From contig NZ_CP145732.1 in NCBI RefSeq assembly GCF_036884845.1, positions 62,001 to 126,000 on the forward strand: 64,000 bases of DNA, in the 5' to 3' direction. Positions within the stretch are counted from its first letter, which is position 1. Every line of letters starts with the position of its first letter. The translations under genes and the position numbers were made by a program. Shown here in pieces: positions 47,406 through 59,344 of this stretch. This stretch comes from Pseudomonas sp. MAG733B (GTDB lineage: Bacteria > Pseudomonadota > Gammaproteobacteria > Pseudomonadales > Pseudomonadaceae). The notes under the pieces are model-generated. The model did not search any database, was not told where the DNA came from, and saw only the letters and a list, made by a program, of their open reading frames with translations.

Positions 47406-47461
47406 CCGTGTTCCTCGACTGACGGCGCACGCCACCAGCCCTGAGTAAAGAGTCAGACCCG

Positions 47462-47683
47462 TCAAGGACAACCATGTTCCTTGGCGGGCGTCTGGGTCTC
47501 GTATTTGTCCAGGCCTTCAGGCCCGGAACGCTTGTTGAGCACCGGATTGGTTTCCGCCTGCCAGTCGGCCTGGTAGCAACCTTTTTCCGGCGCCGATGGC
47601 GCAGGCTCCGGAGTGGCTTTCGGGTTACTCCCGCAAGCCACCAGCGAACCGGCGACGATCAACAGCGCTAACGTCTTGACCAT
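47462..47683 (-). CDS. Small hypothetical lipoprotein (73 aa)
   Basis: A signal MVKTLALLIVAGSLVAC with lipobox LVAC precedes a Pro-rich linker (SNPKATPEPAPSAP) and a short tail with two more cysteines. GAGGGAG lies before ATG 47683. It is 35 bp after pgk and 56 bp before the MliC-like gene, so is in the same operon. Function unknown. Confidence 0.75.
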   Translation of the reverse strand: MVKTLALLIVAGSLVACGSNPKATPEPAPSAPEKGCYQADWQAETNPVLNKRSGPEGLDKYETQTPAKEHGCP

Positions 47684-47718
47684 TTCAACACTCCCTCGCC
47701 TGGTCAAACGGGCGACTC

Positions 47719-48882
47719 TCAGGCCTTGGCCCGGCTTTCCAGGACTTCAACGGCTGGCAGTACTTTGCCTTCGACGAATTCGAGGAATGCGCCACCGCCG
47801 GTAGAAATGTAGGAGATTTGGTCGGCAACGCCATATTTGTCGATGGCCGCCAGCGTATCGCCACCGCCCGCGATCGAGAACGCCGAGCTTTCAGCAATGG
47901 CCTGGGCCAGCACTTTGGTGCCGTTACCGAACTGGTCGAATTCGAACACGCCGACCGGACCGTTCCACAGGATGGTTTTCGACGATTTCAGCAGCTCGGC
48001 GAAGTTGGCCGCGGTCTGCGGGCCGATGTCCAGAATCATGTCGTCGGCAGCAACGTCAGCGATCAGCTTGACGGTGGCCGCAGCGCTTTCAGCGAATTCC
48101 TTGGCAACCACAACATCAACCGGCAACGGCACGCTGACTTTGGCGGCGATGGCACGGGCGGTGTCCAGCAGGTCAGGCTCGTACAGCGACTTGCCGACCG
48201 GGTGACCGGCTGCGGCCAGGAACGTGTTGGCGATGCCGCCGCCGACGATCAGTTGATTGCAGATCTGGCTCAGGCTGTTCAGTACGTCGAGTTTGGTCGA
48301 CACCTTGGAGCCGGCAACGATGGCTGCCATTGGCTGGGCTGGAGCGCCCAGGGCTTTGCCCAGTGCATCCAGTTCTGCGGCCAGCAACGGGCCGGCAGCA
48401 GCGATTTTGGCGAACTTGGCCACGCCGTGGGTCGAACCCTCAGCACGGTGCGCGGTGCCGAAAGCGTCCATCACGAACACGTCGCACAGGGCGGCGTATT
48501 GCTGGGCCAGTTCATCGGCGTTCTTTTTCTCGCCCTTGTTGAAGCGCACGTTTTCGAACAGCACGATGTCGCCCGCTTTCACGTCGACGCCGCCCAGGTA
48601 ATCAGCCACCAGCGGCACTTCGCGGCCCAGGGCCTTGCTCAGGTAGTCGGCGACTGGCTTGAGGCTGTTCTCGGCCGAGAATTCACCTTCGGTCGGACGG
48701 CCAAGGTGCGAGCAAACCATTACGGCCGCGCCTTTTTCCAGGGCCAGCTTGATGGTCGGCAGCGAAGCCAGGATTCGCGCATCGCTGGTGACAACACCGT
48801 CCTTGACTGGGACGTTGAGGTCTTCGCGGATCAGTACGCGCTTACCTTGCAGATCGAGGTCGGACATCTTCAACACGGTCAT
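47719..48882 (-). CDS. pgk: Phosphoglycerate kinase
   Basis: Transfers phosphate between 1,3-bisphosphoglycerate and ADP, 387 aa, the usual bacterial length. Motifs: [16 protein letters not shown] at the start, [12 protein letters not shown], and the C-terminal nucleotide-binding [14 protein letters not shown]. An ATG at 48891 abuts the AGGAA, so ATG 48882 ([12 protein letters not shown]), 9 bp away, is the start. 24 bp after epd, one operon. Confidence 0.96.
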   Translation of the reverse strand: MTVLKMSDLDLQGKRVLIREDLNVPVKDGVVTSDARILASLPTIKLALEKGAAVMVCSHLGRPTEGEFSAENSLKPVADYLSKALGREVPLVADYLGGVDVKAGDIVLFENVRFNKGEKKNADELAQQYAALCDVFVMDAFGTAHRAEGSTHGVAKFAKIAAAGPLLAAELDALGKALGAPAQPMAAIVAGSKVSTKLDVLNSLSQICNQLIVGGGIANTFLAAAGHPVGKSLYEPDLLDTARAIAAKVSVPLPVDVVVAKEFAESAAATVKLIADVAADDMILDIGPQTAANFAELLKSSKTILWNGPVGVFEFDQFGNGTKVLAQAIAESSAFSIAGGGDTLAAIDKYGVADQISYISTGGGAFLEFVEGKVLPAVEVLESRAKA

Positions 48883-48906
48883 GGGTCGCATTTCCTGGGT
48901 AGCTAT

Positions 48907-49965
48907 TTAGAGAGCAGGTTTTTTGGATGAAGCTATTTGCAGATAGTGTTCCGCAACGTCGAGCATTCGGTTGGCAAAACCCCATTCGTTGTCGAACCAG
49001 GCCAGGATGTTCACCAGCCGTGGGCCGGAAACGCGGGTCTGACTGGCATCGACGATCGCCGAATGTGGGTCATGGTTGAAATCACAACTGGCGTGAGGCA
49101 ACTCGGTGTAAGCCAGAAGGCCTTTGAGCGGGCCGCTGGTGGCAGCCTCGCGCAGGATCCGGTTGACCTCGGTGGCGTCGGTGTCGCTAACCGTTTGCAT
49201 CGTAATGTCGAGGCAAGACACGTTCACCGTCGGCACACGTACGGCTTTGGCCTGAATTCGTCCGGCAAGTTCCGGCAACAGGCGCTCGATGCCGCGCGCC
49301 AGACCAGTGGACACCGGAATCACCGACTGGAACGCCGAACGGGTGCGGCGCAGGTCTTCGTGGTGATAGGCATCGATCACCGGCTGATCGTTCATCGCCG
49401 AGTGAATCGTGGTGATCGACACGTATTCCAGGCCAATGGCCTGGTCCAGCAGACGCAACAAAGGCACGCCGCAGTTGGTGGTGCAGGAGGCGTTGGACAC
49501 CAGCAGTTCGTCGCCGGTCAGGCAATCCTGGTTCACGCCGTAGACGATGGTGGCGTCGACATCCGCCTCGCTGGCCATCGGCTGGGAAAACAGCACACGC
49601 GGCGCGCCGGCGTCGAGGAAACGCTGGCCGTCTTCACGGGTGTGGTAAGCGCCGGAGCACTCCAGCACCAGATCGACGCCCAACGACGCCCAATCGATGC
49701 CTTCAGGGGTGGCACTGCGCAGGACCTTCACGCAGTCGCCATTAATATGCAGACAATCGCCGTCGACCTTCACATCACCGGGAAAACGCCCGTGAGTGGA
49801 GTCGAAGCGTGTCAGGTATTCGATGCTGGCCATGTCGGCCAGATCGTTGATCGCGACAATTTCAAACCCGGCTTTCTCGCCTCGCTCGAACAACGCACGC
49901 AAGACGCAACGACCAATCCGGCCGTAGCCGTTGAGTGCAACTTTGTAGGGACGCGGTTGAGGCAT
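48907..49965 (-). CDS. epd: Erythrose-4-phosphate dehydrogenase
   Basis: NAD-dependent oxidation of erythrose 4-phosphate to 4-phosphoerythronate, the first step of the DXP-dependent pyridoxal phosphate pathway. GAPDH-like, 352 aa: VALNGYGRIGRCVLRALFERG at the start and active-site SNASCTTNCGVPLLRLLD (Cys in ASCTTN). Location between tktA and pgk is the classical epd position. A long frame continues upstream through a REP element; ATG 49965 (MPQPRPYKVALNGYGR) is the family start. GAPDH cannot be fully excluded by sequence alone. Confidence 0.9.
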   Translation of the reverse strand: MPQPRPYKVALNGYGRIGRCVLRALFERGEKAGFEIVAINDLADMASIEYLTRFDSTHGRFPGDVKVDGDCLHINGDCVKVLRSATPEGIDWASLGVDLVLECSGAYHTREDGQRFLDAGAPRVLFSQPMASEADVDATIVYGVNQDCLTGDELLVSNASCTTNCGVPLLRLLDQAIGLEYVSITTIHSAMNDQPVIDAYHHEDLRRTRSAFQSVIPVSTGLARGIERLLPELAGRIQAKAVRVPTVNVSCLDITMQTVSDTDATEVNRILREAATSGPLKGLLAYTELPHASCDFNHDPHSAIVDASQTRVSGPRLVNILAWFDNEWGFANRMLDVAEHYLQIASSKKPAL

Positions 49966-50002
49966 GGGGTTCTCGATAGTATTCGCTAACAACACAATCC
50001 CG

Positions 50003-50095
50003 TGTAGGAGCTGTCGAGTGAAACGAGGCTGCGATCTTTTGATCTTGGTTTTGAAGATCAAGATCAAAAGATCGCAGCCTGCGGCAGCTCCTACA
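50003..50095. repeat. REP-like inverted repeat with GATCTTTTGATC core
   Basis: TGTAGGAGCTG and CAGCTCCTACA arms with GAGGCTGCGATCTTTTGATC inside, between tktA and epd. Related copies are at 58865 and 60212. Confidence 0.9.
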
Positions 50096-50131
50096 GGGAG
50101 CGGCGGTGGTCGTGAGACCACCGCACGGAGC

Positions 50132-52129
50132 TTAGTCTTCCAGCAGCTCTTCAGCCTGACCCAGAATGTTTTCCAGGGTGAAGCCGAACTCTTCGAACAA
50201 GGCAGGCGCAGGCGCCGACTCGCCGTAGGTGGTCATGCCGATCACGCGACCTTCCAGGCCCACGTACTTGTACCAGTAGTCCGCGTGAGCAGCTTCGATG
50301 GCGATACGGGCGCTGACCTGCAACGGCAGAACCGATTGCTTGTAACCGGCGTCCTGGGCATCGAACACGCTGGTGCAAGGCATGGAAACCACGCGCACCT
50401 TGCGGCCTTGCTCGGTCAGTTTGTCGTAGGCCTGAACGGTCAGACCCACTTCCGAACCGGTAGCGATCAGGATCAGCTCAGGCTCGCCTGCGCAGTCTTT
50501 CAGCACATAACCACCACGGCTGATGTCGGCGATCTGGCCATCATCACGGGTTTGATGCTGCAGGTTCTGACGCGAGAAGATCAGGGCCGAAGGACCGTCC
50601 TTGCGCTCCAGAGCGTTTTTCCAGGCCACAGCCGATTCAACGGCATCGGCCGGACGCCAGGTGTCGAGGTTCGGCGTGCAGCGCAGGCTGGCCAGTTGCT
50701 CGATTGGCTGGTGAGTCGGACCGTCTTCGCCCAGACCGATGGAGTCGTGGGTGTAGACGTGGATCACACGCTGCTTCATCAGGGCCGACATGCGCACGGC
50801 GTTGCGGGCGTATTCCATGAACATCAGGAAGGTCGCGCCGTAAGGCACCAGGCCGCCGTGCAGGGCAACGCCGTTCATGATCGCGGTCATGCCGAATTCG
50901 CGCACGCCGTAGTACATGTAGTTGCCGCTGGCGTCTTCGGCGGTAACGCCTTTGCAACCTTTCCACAGGGTCAGGTTGGAACCGGCCAGGTCAGCCGAAC
51001 CGCCGAGGAACTCAGGCAGCAGCGGGCCGAACGCGTTCAAGGCGTTCTGGCTGGCTTTACGGCTGGCGATGGTTTCGCCTTTGGCAGCCACTTCAGCGAT
51101 GTAGGCTTCGGCCTTCTCGGAGAAGTCCGCTGGCAACTCGCCGCTCAGGCGACGCACCAGTTCGTTGGCTTCGGTCGGGAACGCAGCGGAGTAAGCAGCG
51201 AAACGCTGATCCCACTCGGCTTCAACTGCACGACCGGCTTCCTTGGCATCCCACTCGGCATAGATGTCGGCCGGGATTTCGAACGGGCCGTGGTTCCACT
51301 TCAGCGCCGCGCGGGTCAGGGCGATTTCCGCGTCACCCAGTGGGGCGCCGTGGCAGTCTTCCTTGCCTTGCTTGTTCGGCGAACCGAAGCCGATGGTGGT
51401 CTTGCAGCAGATCAGGGTCGGCTGGGCGCTTTTGCGTGCAGTCTCGATCGCAGTCTTGATCTCTTCCGGGTCGTGACCGTCGACATTGCGGATCACTTGC
51501 CAGTTGTAGGCCTCGAAACGCTTCGGCGTGTCATCGGTGAACCAGCCTTCGACTTCGCCGTCGATGGAGATGCCGTTGTCATCGTAGAAAGCGATCAGCT
51601 TGCCCAGGCCCAAGGTGCCGGCCAGCGAAGCGACTTCGTGGGAAATGCCTTCCATCATGCAGCCATCACCCAGGAACACGTAGGTGTGGTGATCGACGAT
51701 GTCGTGGCCAGGACGATTGAACTGCGCCGCCAGGACTTTTTCAGCCAGGGCAAAACCCACGGCATTGGCCAGACCCTGGCCCAGTGGACCGGTGGTGGTC
51801 TCGACGCCCGGGGTGTAGCCGAGCTCCGGGTGGCCCGGGGTGCGGCTGTGCAGTTGGCGGAACTGCTTGAGGTCTTCGATCGACAGGTCGTAGCCGGTCA
51901 GGTGCAGCAGCGAGTAGATCAACATCGAGCCGTGGCCGTTGGACAGCACGAAGCGGTCACGGTCGGCGAACGATGGATTGCTCGGGTTGTGCTTGAGGTA
52001 GTCGCGCCAAAGCACTTCGGCGATATCTGCCATACCCATAGGGGCACCGGGATGGCCGCTGTTGGCTTTTTGCACGGCATCCATGCTGAGGGCACGAATG
52101 GCGTTGGCACGCTCACGACGGCTAGGCAT
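50132..52129 (-). CDS. tktA: Transketolase
   Basis: Thiamine diphosphate enzyme of the pentose phosphate pathway, 665 aa, supplying erythrose 4-phosphate for Epd and aromatic amino acids. ThDP-binding motif [18 protein letters not shown] is at about 155; transketolase signatures [25 protein letters not shown] and [17 protein letters not shown] are intact. AGGAGATCAGCG precedes ATG 52129. Its leader holds an upstream terminator structure at 52176-52242. Confidence 0.96.
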   Translation of the reverse strand: MPSRRERANAIRALSMDAVQKANSGHPGAPMGMADIAEVLWRDYLKHNPSNPSFADRDRFVLSNGHGSMLIYSLLHLTGYDLSIEDLKQFRQLHSRTPGHPELGYTPGVETTTGPLGQGLANAVGFALAEKVLAAQFNRPGHDIVDHHTYVFLGDGCMMEGISHEVASLAGTLGLGKLIAFYDDNGISIDGEVEGWFTDDTPKRFEAYNWQVIRNVDGHDPEEIKTAIETARKSAQPTLICCKTTIGFGSPNKQGKEDCHGAPLGDAEIALTRAALKWNHGPFEIPADIYAEWDAKEAGRAVEAEWDQRFAAYSAAFPTEANELVRRLSGELPADFSEKAEAYIAEVAAKGETIASRKASQNALNAFGPLLPEFLGGSADLAGSNLTLWKGCKGVTAEDASGNYMYYGVREFGMTAIMNGVALHGGLVPYGATFLMFMEYARNAVRMSALMKQRVIHVYTHDSIGLGEDGPTHQPIEQLASLRCTPNLDTWRPADAVESAVAWKNALERKDGPSALIFSRQNLQHQTRDDGQIADISRGGYVLKDCAGEPELILIATGSEVGLTVQAYDKLTEQGRKVRVVSMPCTSVFDAQDAGYKQSVLPLQVSARIAIEAAHADYWYKYVGLEGRVIGMTTYGESAPAPALFEEFGFTLENILGQAEELLED

Positions 52130-52175
52130 CGCTGATCTCCTGGGGTTCTGTAACAAGGGTGAATAATCGAAACGG

Positions 52176-52242
52176 AAAAAAGGCGAGCATTTTCCCTCAC
52201 CCAGACGCCTCGGGGCAATGACAGATAGTCATCTGGAGGCGT
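52176..52242 (-). promoter_or_regulatory. Leader terminator (possible attenuator) upstream of tktA
   Basis: Reading the minus strand, a nested hairpin comes first: ACGCCTC/GAGGCGT (52242-52205) enclosing ATGAC/GTCAT. It is followed at once by GGTGAG/CTCGCC (52201-52182, one G-U pair) with six T, a rho-independent terminator 47 bp before the tktA start. This is the layout of an attenuator or riboswitch-controlled leader, or the end of a small RNA. The first hairpin also has five T on the plus strand (52242-52246), but nothing upstream there needs ending. Confidence 0.55.
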
Positions 52243-52332
52243 TTTTCCAATGGATAACGGCGGTTTGGGCTGGTGAAACCTTTCCGCCATTCGTTTGTTG
52301 ACTGAAGCTAACGTTAAGAAGTGCCATCTATC

Positions 52333-52362
52333 GAGCAATATCAAAACTTTTTGATATTGCTC
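52333..52362. promoter_or_regulatory. 30-bp perfect palindrome, likely operator of the ArsR-methyltransferase regulator
   Basis: GAGCAATATCAAAA and its exact inverse TTTTGATATTGCTC are separated by CT. It is 39 bp before the regulator gene and overlaps its likely promoter zone. ArsR-family regulators bind such AT-rich dyads; ownership is inferred from position. Confidence 0.7.
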
Positions 52363-52400
52363 TTGCGATGCTATCAGTGCGTGACTAGACTGCCGGCCTT

Positions 52401-53396
52401 ATGAATTTACGCGTGCCTTCCATTCGCCATGACGATTGCGATGAGCTGGCGGCCCTGTGCAAGGCCGGCGGCGATCCTCTGCGGTTGAATGTTTTGCGCG
52501 CACTGGCCAACGACTCGTTCGGCGTACTGGAACTGGCGCAGATCTTCGGCATCGGCCAGTCCGGCATGAGCCATCACCTCAAGGTTCTGGCCCAGGCCGA
52601 CCTGGTGGCGACCCGCCGTGAAGGCAACGCGATTTTCTATCGTCGCGCCCTGCCCCACACCGATCTGCTGGGCGGCAAGCTGCATGCGGCCCTGCTCGAA
52701 GAAGTGGACGACCTGACCTTGCCTGCCGATGTGCAGTCGCGGATCACTCAGGTCCATGCACAACGGGCGGCGGCCAGTCAGGACTTTTTCTCACGGGTCG
52801 CGGAGAAGTTTCGCGCCCAGCAAGATTTGATCGCCGGCCTGCCGCAGTACCGCGAAAGCGTGGTGGCCTTGCTCGACAAGCTGAGTTTCAGCGCAGACGC
52901 TACCGCCATTGAAGTCGGCCCCGGAGACGGTGCTTTTCTGCCGGAACTGGCGCGCCGCTTCACCCAGGTCACGGCGCTGGACAATAGCCAGGCGATGCTC
53001 GAACTGGCGCGCGAAGTGTGCGAACGGCAAATGCTGACTAACGTCAGCCTGCAATTGGCCGATGCCTTGAACGGCGTGAGCCTCAAGGCCGATTGCGTTG
53101 TACTGAACATGGTGCTGCATCATTTCGCCGCGCCGGCCGATGCACTCAAGCACATGGCAAATTTGCTGCAACCAGGCGGTAGCCTGTTAGTGACAGAGTT
53201 ATGTAGCCACAACCAGAGTTGGGCCAGGGAAGCCTGCGGTGATCTCTGGTTGGGGTTTGAACAGGACGATCTGGCCCGTTGGGCCACCGCTGCGGGACTC
53301 GTTCCCGGGGAAAGCCTCTATGTAGGCTTACGTAATGGTTTCCAGATTCAGGTCCGCCACTTTCAGCGACCGACTGGCGACACTCACCATCGGTAA
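52401..53396 (+). CDS. ArsR-family regulator fused to a SAM-dependent methyltransferase domain (probable SahR)
   Basis: A 331-residue fusion. Residues about 15-90 form an ArsR winged helix (GVLELAQIFGIGQSGMSHHLKVLAQADLVATRREG). Residues about 150-310 form a class I methyltransferase fold with motif I AIEVGPGDGAFLPELARRF and the downstream VLNMVLHHFAAP. This fusion next to metK is that of SahR, the S-adenosylhomocysteine-responsive regulator of the methionine cycle; the SAM/SAH fold would be the sensor. metK starts 18 bp later. No ribosome binding site precedes the ATG, and a TTGCGA-17-TAGACT promoter would start transcription within a few bases of it, so the mRNA may be leaderless. Confidence 0.82.
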   Translation: MNLRVPSIRHDDCDELAALCKAGGDPLRLNVLRALANDSFGVLELAQIFGIGQSGMSHHLKVLAQADLVATRREGNAIFYRRALPHTDLLGGKLHAALLEEVDDLTLPADVQSRITQVHAQRAAASQDFFSRVAEKFRAQQDLIAGLPQYRESVVALLDKLSFSADATAIEVGPGDGAFLPELARRFTQVTALDNSQAMLELAREVCERQMLTNVSLQLADALNGVSLKADCVVLNMVLHHFAAPADALKHMANLLQPGGSLLVTELCSHNQSWAREACGDLWLGFEQDDLARWATAAGLVPGESLYVGLRNGFQIQVRHFQRPTGDTHHR

Positions 53397-53414
53397 TTTC
53401 AGGAAAACATCGAG

Positions 53415-54605
<1,191 letters not shown>

Positions 54606-54623
54606 GACTTCCCCGGTTGTACC

Positions 54624-54657
54624 AAAAGCCCCGCACGGTTCGCCGTGCGGGGCTTTT
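54624..54657 (+). terminator. Terminator after metK
   Basis: AAGCCCCGCACGG pairs with CCGTGCGGGGCTT over TTCG, then a T run. Very stable. Confidence 0.95.
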
Positions 54658-54733
54658 TGTTGTTTTGCGTGCAGCCGCGTCGCCACCGGTAATACCCGGC
54701 AAAACACCTTCTCTACTACCCACGCAATCCTGA

Positions 54734-56440
<1,707 letters not shown>

Positions 56441-56539
56441 CCACCGACAATGCCTTCCCACCCGGGAACCCAATAGTACTGATGGGCTCAAACAAGCCAT
56501 CGCCGCTTCGACCCGATTGCCTTTTCAAATGGAGCTTTT

Positions 56540-56935
56540 ATGAAATTTCTTTCACCGCTGGCCCTGTTGACCCTTTGCAGCGTAATGGCCGCTCCATTGA
56601 TGGCCGCCGAAGACGCCCCGGGCCTGACCGGCTGCGCCGCCAAGAAGCAAGGCATCATCAACCAGATCGAACTGGCCAAATCCCATGGCAATGCCGACCA
56701 GCAGGCAGGCCTGGAAAAAGCCTTGAGCGAAGTCACCGCCAACTGCACCGACGCCTCGCTGAAGAAAGAACGGGAAAACAAGGTGCTCGACGCCAAGCAC
56801 GAAGTCAGCAAGCGTCAGGCTGATCTCGACAAGGCCATGAAAAAAGGCGACCCCGAGAAGATCAACAAGCGCAAAGACAAACTCGCCGAATCCCGCAAGG
56901 AGTTGCAGGAAGCGGTGGATGAGCTGGATAAGTAA
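56540..56935 (+). CDS. DUF1090 periplasmic protein (YqjC-like)
   Basis: A 131-residue secreted protein: signal MKFLSPLALLTLCSVMAAPLMA, then a charged coiled-coil helix rich in Lys and Glu, typical of DUF1090. Two cysteines (GCAAK and ANCTDA) probably form a disulfide. A TTTTATG start with GGAGC before it. Function unknown; some relatives respond to acid stress. Confidence 0.8.
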   Translation: MKFLSPLALLTLCSVMAAPLMAAEDAPGLTGCAAKKQGIINQIELAKSHGNADQQAGLEKALSEVTANCTDASLKKERENKVLDAKHEVSKRQADLDKAMKKGDPEKINKRKDKLAESRKELQEAVDELDK

Positions 56936-56968
56936 GACGCTCTGGTTTTATGGGGTGAAGCGCATTTC

Positions 56969-57098
56969 GTGGCGAGGGAGCTTGCTCCCGCTGGGTTGCG
57001 AAGCGACCCCAAGACCAGCCACTGCGGTTAGCCGGACAGACCGCGTTGACCGGTTTACGACTGCTTTGCAGCCGAGCGGGAGCAAGCTCCCTCGCCAC
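56969..57098. repeat. Long REP-type inverted repeat, copy 4 of 4
   Basis: GTGGCGAGGGAGCTTGCTCC arms bound 130 bp between the convergent DUF1090 and cytochrome genes. Confidence 0.9.
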
Positions 57099-57109
57099 AA
57101 TTGTGCCAA

Positions 57110-57559
57110 TCAATGATCCCGAAACTGCTTATGGCACGCACTACAGGCATCTTCGACCTTCTGCATCGCCGGCCCCAGGTTGCTGGCTTTGTAGGGTTGA
57201 ACCTGACTGGCGATCACCAATTCACCGGTGGCGGCTTCAAGGGTGCGGGCCATTTCCTGGAAACGTGCCTGCTTGTCCCAGACATCGCTTGTGGCGCTGG
57301 TGTGGTCTTCTTCACGCACCTGAGGAAAATGCTTCCATGGCTCATGGGACAGCGCGTCGAGTTTCACCGCGCCGTCAGCGAACTTCGGACCATCGAACGG
57401 AATACGGCCACGCAACATGCCGCCCAGGTCTTCGCCGGTCTTGAGCATTTGCTTGAAAATGGCCTTGCGCTGACCGAGTGGAGAATTGGGATCGATAGCA
57501 CCGCAAGCGGACAAGGTCAAACAGGCCAGCAATACAACAGAAAGTCTTTTGAGAGTCAT
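57110..57559 (-). CDS. Class II cytochrome c (cytochrome c'-type) lipoprotein
   Basis: A 149-residue protein with a lipoprotein signal (MTLKRLSVVLLACLTLSAC) and a C-terminal haem motif CSACHKQF preceded by helices, as in cytochrome c' proteins. The haem is bound near the end, typical of class II. It would be anchored in the periplasm or outer membrane. Partner and function unknown; some cytochromes c' bind NO. Confidence 0.82.
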   Translation of the reverse strand: MTLKRLSVVLLACLTLSACGAIDPNSPLGQRKAIFKQMLKTGEDLGGMLRGRIPFDGPKFADGAVKLDALSHEPWKHFPQVREEDHTSATSDVWDKQARFQEMARTLEAATGELVIASQVQPYKASNLGPAMQKVEDACSACHKQFRDH

Positions 57560-57687
57560 GGTGGCTTCAGGTCACGGGAAACGGCGGCCAGTATCCCCGT
57601 GTCATCGGCAAACACCAATAGCCCTATTATCAATACGGGTTGCCTGAGCGCATGGAGCACCCAGGCAACCGGCAAAGGAATTACTCC

Positions 57688-58860
57688 ATGAACAGCCGTT
57701 TCAAGGCGTGGCGTCACAGCCTGGCCTGGACCCTGCCGATGGTGGCCCTGCTCGCAGGCTGCACCGGTGGCGACAAGCAACAACCGAAAACCCATGCCTT
57801 GGCCACTTACTCCAGTGCTACATGGGAAGCGCTGCCGGCAGTATCGGACACCGATCTCGTCGCCGGTTTCGGTTCATGGCGCAGTGCATGTACCCGACTC
57901 AAGGCCGATCCGGTCTGGGGCGGCACCTGCGCAGCGGCCGCCAACGTGCCGCAGACCGCCAGCGACATTCGCGGCTTTCTCAAGCAGAACCTCGACGTCT
58001 ACGGCCTGCGCGCCGCCAACGACAACCCCAACGGCCTGATCACCGGCTACTACGAACCGGTTTATCCCGGCAGCCTGACCCAGACCGCCACAGCGAACAT
58101 CCCGGTGTACGGCGTCCCCGAAGACATGATCATCGTCTCCCTCGACAGCATTTATCCGGAACTCAAAGGCAAGCGCCTGCGCGGCCGGCTCGAAGGTCGA
58201 GTGCTCAAGCCTTACGACGATGCCGCGACCATCGAAACCAACGGAGTCAAGGCGCCGGTAGTGGCCTGGCTGACTGATCCAATGAACCTGCAATTCCTGC
58301 AAATCCAGGGATCGGGTCGTATCCAGCTCGACAGTGGTCGCCAACTGCGCATTGCCTATGCCGACCAGAATGGCCACCCGTATCGGCCAATCGGTCGCTG
58401 GCTGGTGGAACAAGGCGAGCTGAAAAAAGAAGACGTAACCATGGGCGCGATCAGTAATTGGGCGAAGGCCAATCCGTCGCGCATTCCAGAGCTGCTCGGC
58501 AGCAACCCGAGCTATGTGTTCTTCACTCGCAACCCGGACAGCAACGAAGGGCCGCGCGGCTCGCTCAATGTGCCGCTGACGGCGGGATACAGCGCTGCGG
58601 TAGATCGCAAGGTGATTCCGCTAGGCAGCCTGCTTTGGTTATCCACAACCAAACCGGATGGCACAGCATTGGTTCGGCCGGTCGCGGCGCAGGACACCGG
58701 TGGCGCGATTGCCGGTGAAGTGCGTGCTGACTTGTTCTGGGGCACCGGCGATGCGGCCGGGCAACTGGCCGGAGACATGAAGCAGCTGGGTCAAATCTGG
58801 ATGCTCTGGCCCAAAGGTGCAGCGCTGCCGCAAGTGCCTCAAGTGGCCGACAAGCTTTAA
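57688..58860 (+). CDS. mltA: Membrane-bound lytic murein transglycosylase A
   Basis: Cleaves peptidoglycan glycan strands to 1,6-anhydromuropeptides, outer-membrane lipoprotein, 390 aa. Lipobox LLAGC near residue 29. The MltA barrel (GLITGYYEPVYPGSL) and the C-terminal 3D domain (VAAQDTGGAIAGEVRADLFWG) with the catalytic Asp are present. ATG 57688 follows AAAGGAA; the longer frame upstream is rejected. Confidence 0.93.
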   Translation: MNSRFKAWRHSLAWTLPMVALLAGCTGGDKQQPKTHALATYSSATWEALPAVSDTDLVAGFGSWRSACTRLKADPVWGGTCAAAANVPQTASDIRGFLKQNLDVYGLRAANDNPNGLITGYYEPVYPGSLTQTATANIPVYGVPEDMIIVSLDSIYPELKGKRLRGRLEGRVLKPYDDAATIETNGVKAPVVAWLTDPMNLQFLQIQGSGRIQLDSGRQLRIAYADQNGHPYRPIGRWLVEQGELKKEDVTMGAISNWAKANPSRIPELLGSNPSYVFFTRNPDSNEGPRGSLNVPLTAGYSAAVDRKVIPLGSLLWLSTTKPDGTALVRPVAAQDTGGAIAGEVRADLFWGTGDAAGQLAGDMKQLGQIWMLWPKGAALPQVPQVADKL

Positions 58861-58864
58861 AAAC

Positions 58865-58919
58865 AAAAGATCGCAGGCTGCACGCTCGATGTAGGAGCTG
58901 GCGCAGCCTGCGATCTTTT
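58865..58919. repeat. Short REP-like inverted repeat with GATCTTTTG core
   Basis: AAAAGATCGCAGGCTG faces CAGCCTGCGATCTTTT just after mltA. It is a reduced relative of the repeats at 50003 and 60212 and may act as terminator for mltA. Confidence 0.8.
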
Positions 58920-58929
58920 GATCCTTCTT

Positions 58930-59313
58930 TTAAGCCGACACCACAAAGAAACTCACGATCAGCCCCATCCCCACAAACCACATCAACGACCGCAGCGTCG
59001 CCAGGTCCGTCAGATAGAAAATGATGTAGAGCAGACGACTGGTGATGAACAACACCGACAGCACATTGATCGTCACCAATTCGGCATTGCCCGCCAGATG
59101 CGCCACGATCACTGCAGCCGCAAACGCTGGCGTCACTTCAAAGCTGTTCAGCTGCGCCGCATTCGCCCGCTTGCCCAGACCTTCCAGGGAATCAAGAAAC
59201 CCCCGAGGGTCATGATTGTGTCTCAAACCATATCCGCCGCTGATCTTGGCCACGCCCGTGCACACATACGGCAGGAAAATCGCGATCAAGATGCACCACA
59301 GAGCAACCGTCAT
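58930..59313 (-). CDS. MAPEG family membrane protein
   Basis: A 127-residue protein with four hydrophobic helices. The MAPEG pattern is visible: HNHDPRGFLDSLEGLGKRANAAQLNSFEVTPAFAAAV. MAPEG proteins act in eicosanoid and glutathione metabolism in animals; bacterial roles are unclear. It is 31 bp after the EamA gene, same direction. Confidence 0.83.
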   Translation of the reverse strand: MTVALWCILIAIFLPYVCTGVAKISGGYGLRHNHDPRGFLDSLEGLGKRANAAQLNSFEVTPAFAAAVIVAHLAGNAELVTINVLSVLFITSRLLYIIFYLTDLATLRSLMWFVGMGLIVSFFVVSA

Positions 59314-59344
59314 AAAGCAGTCCCTTTTTCACGTTTCAGAGCAG

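Noticed and set aside
49964..52135. A 723-codon open frame on the plus strand
   Set aside because: It mirrors tktA; transketolase motifs on the other strand are complete.
52205..52246. Plus-strand terminator with five T
   Set aside because: No transcript from the plus strand is expected there; the same stem fits the minus-strand tktA leader better.
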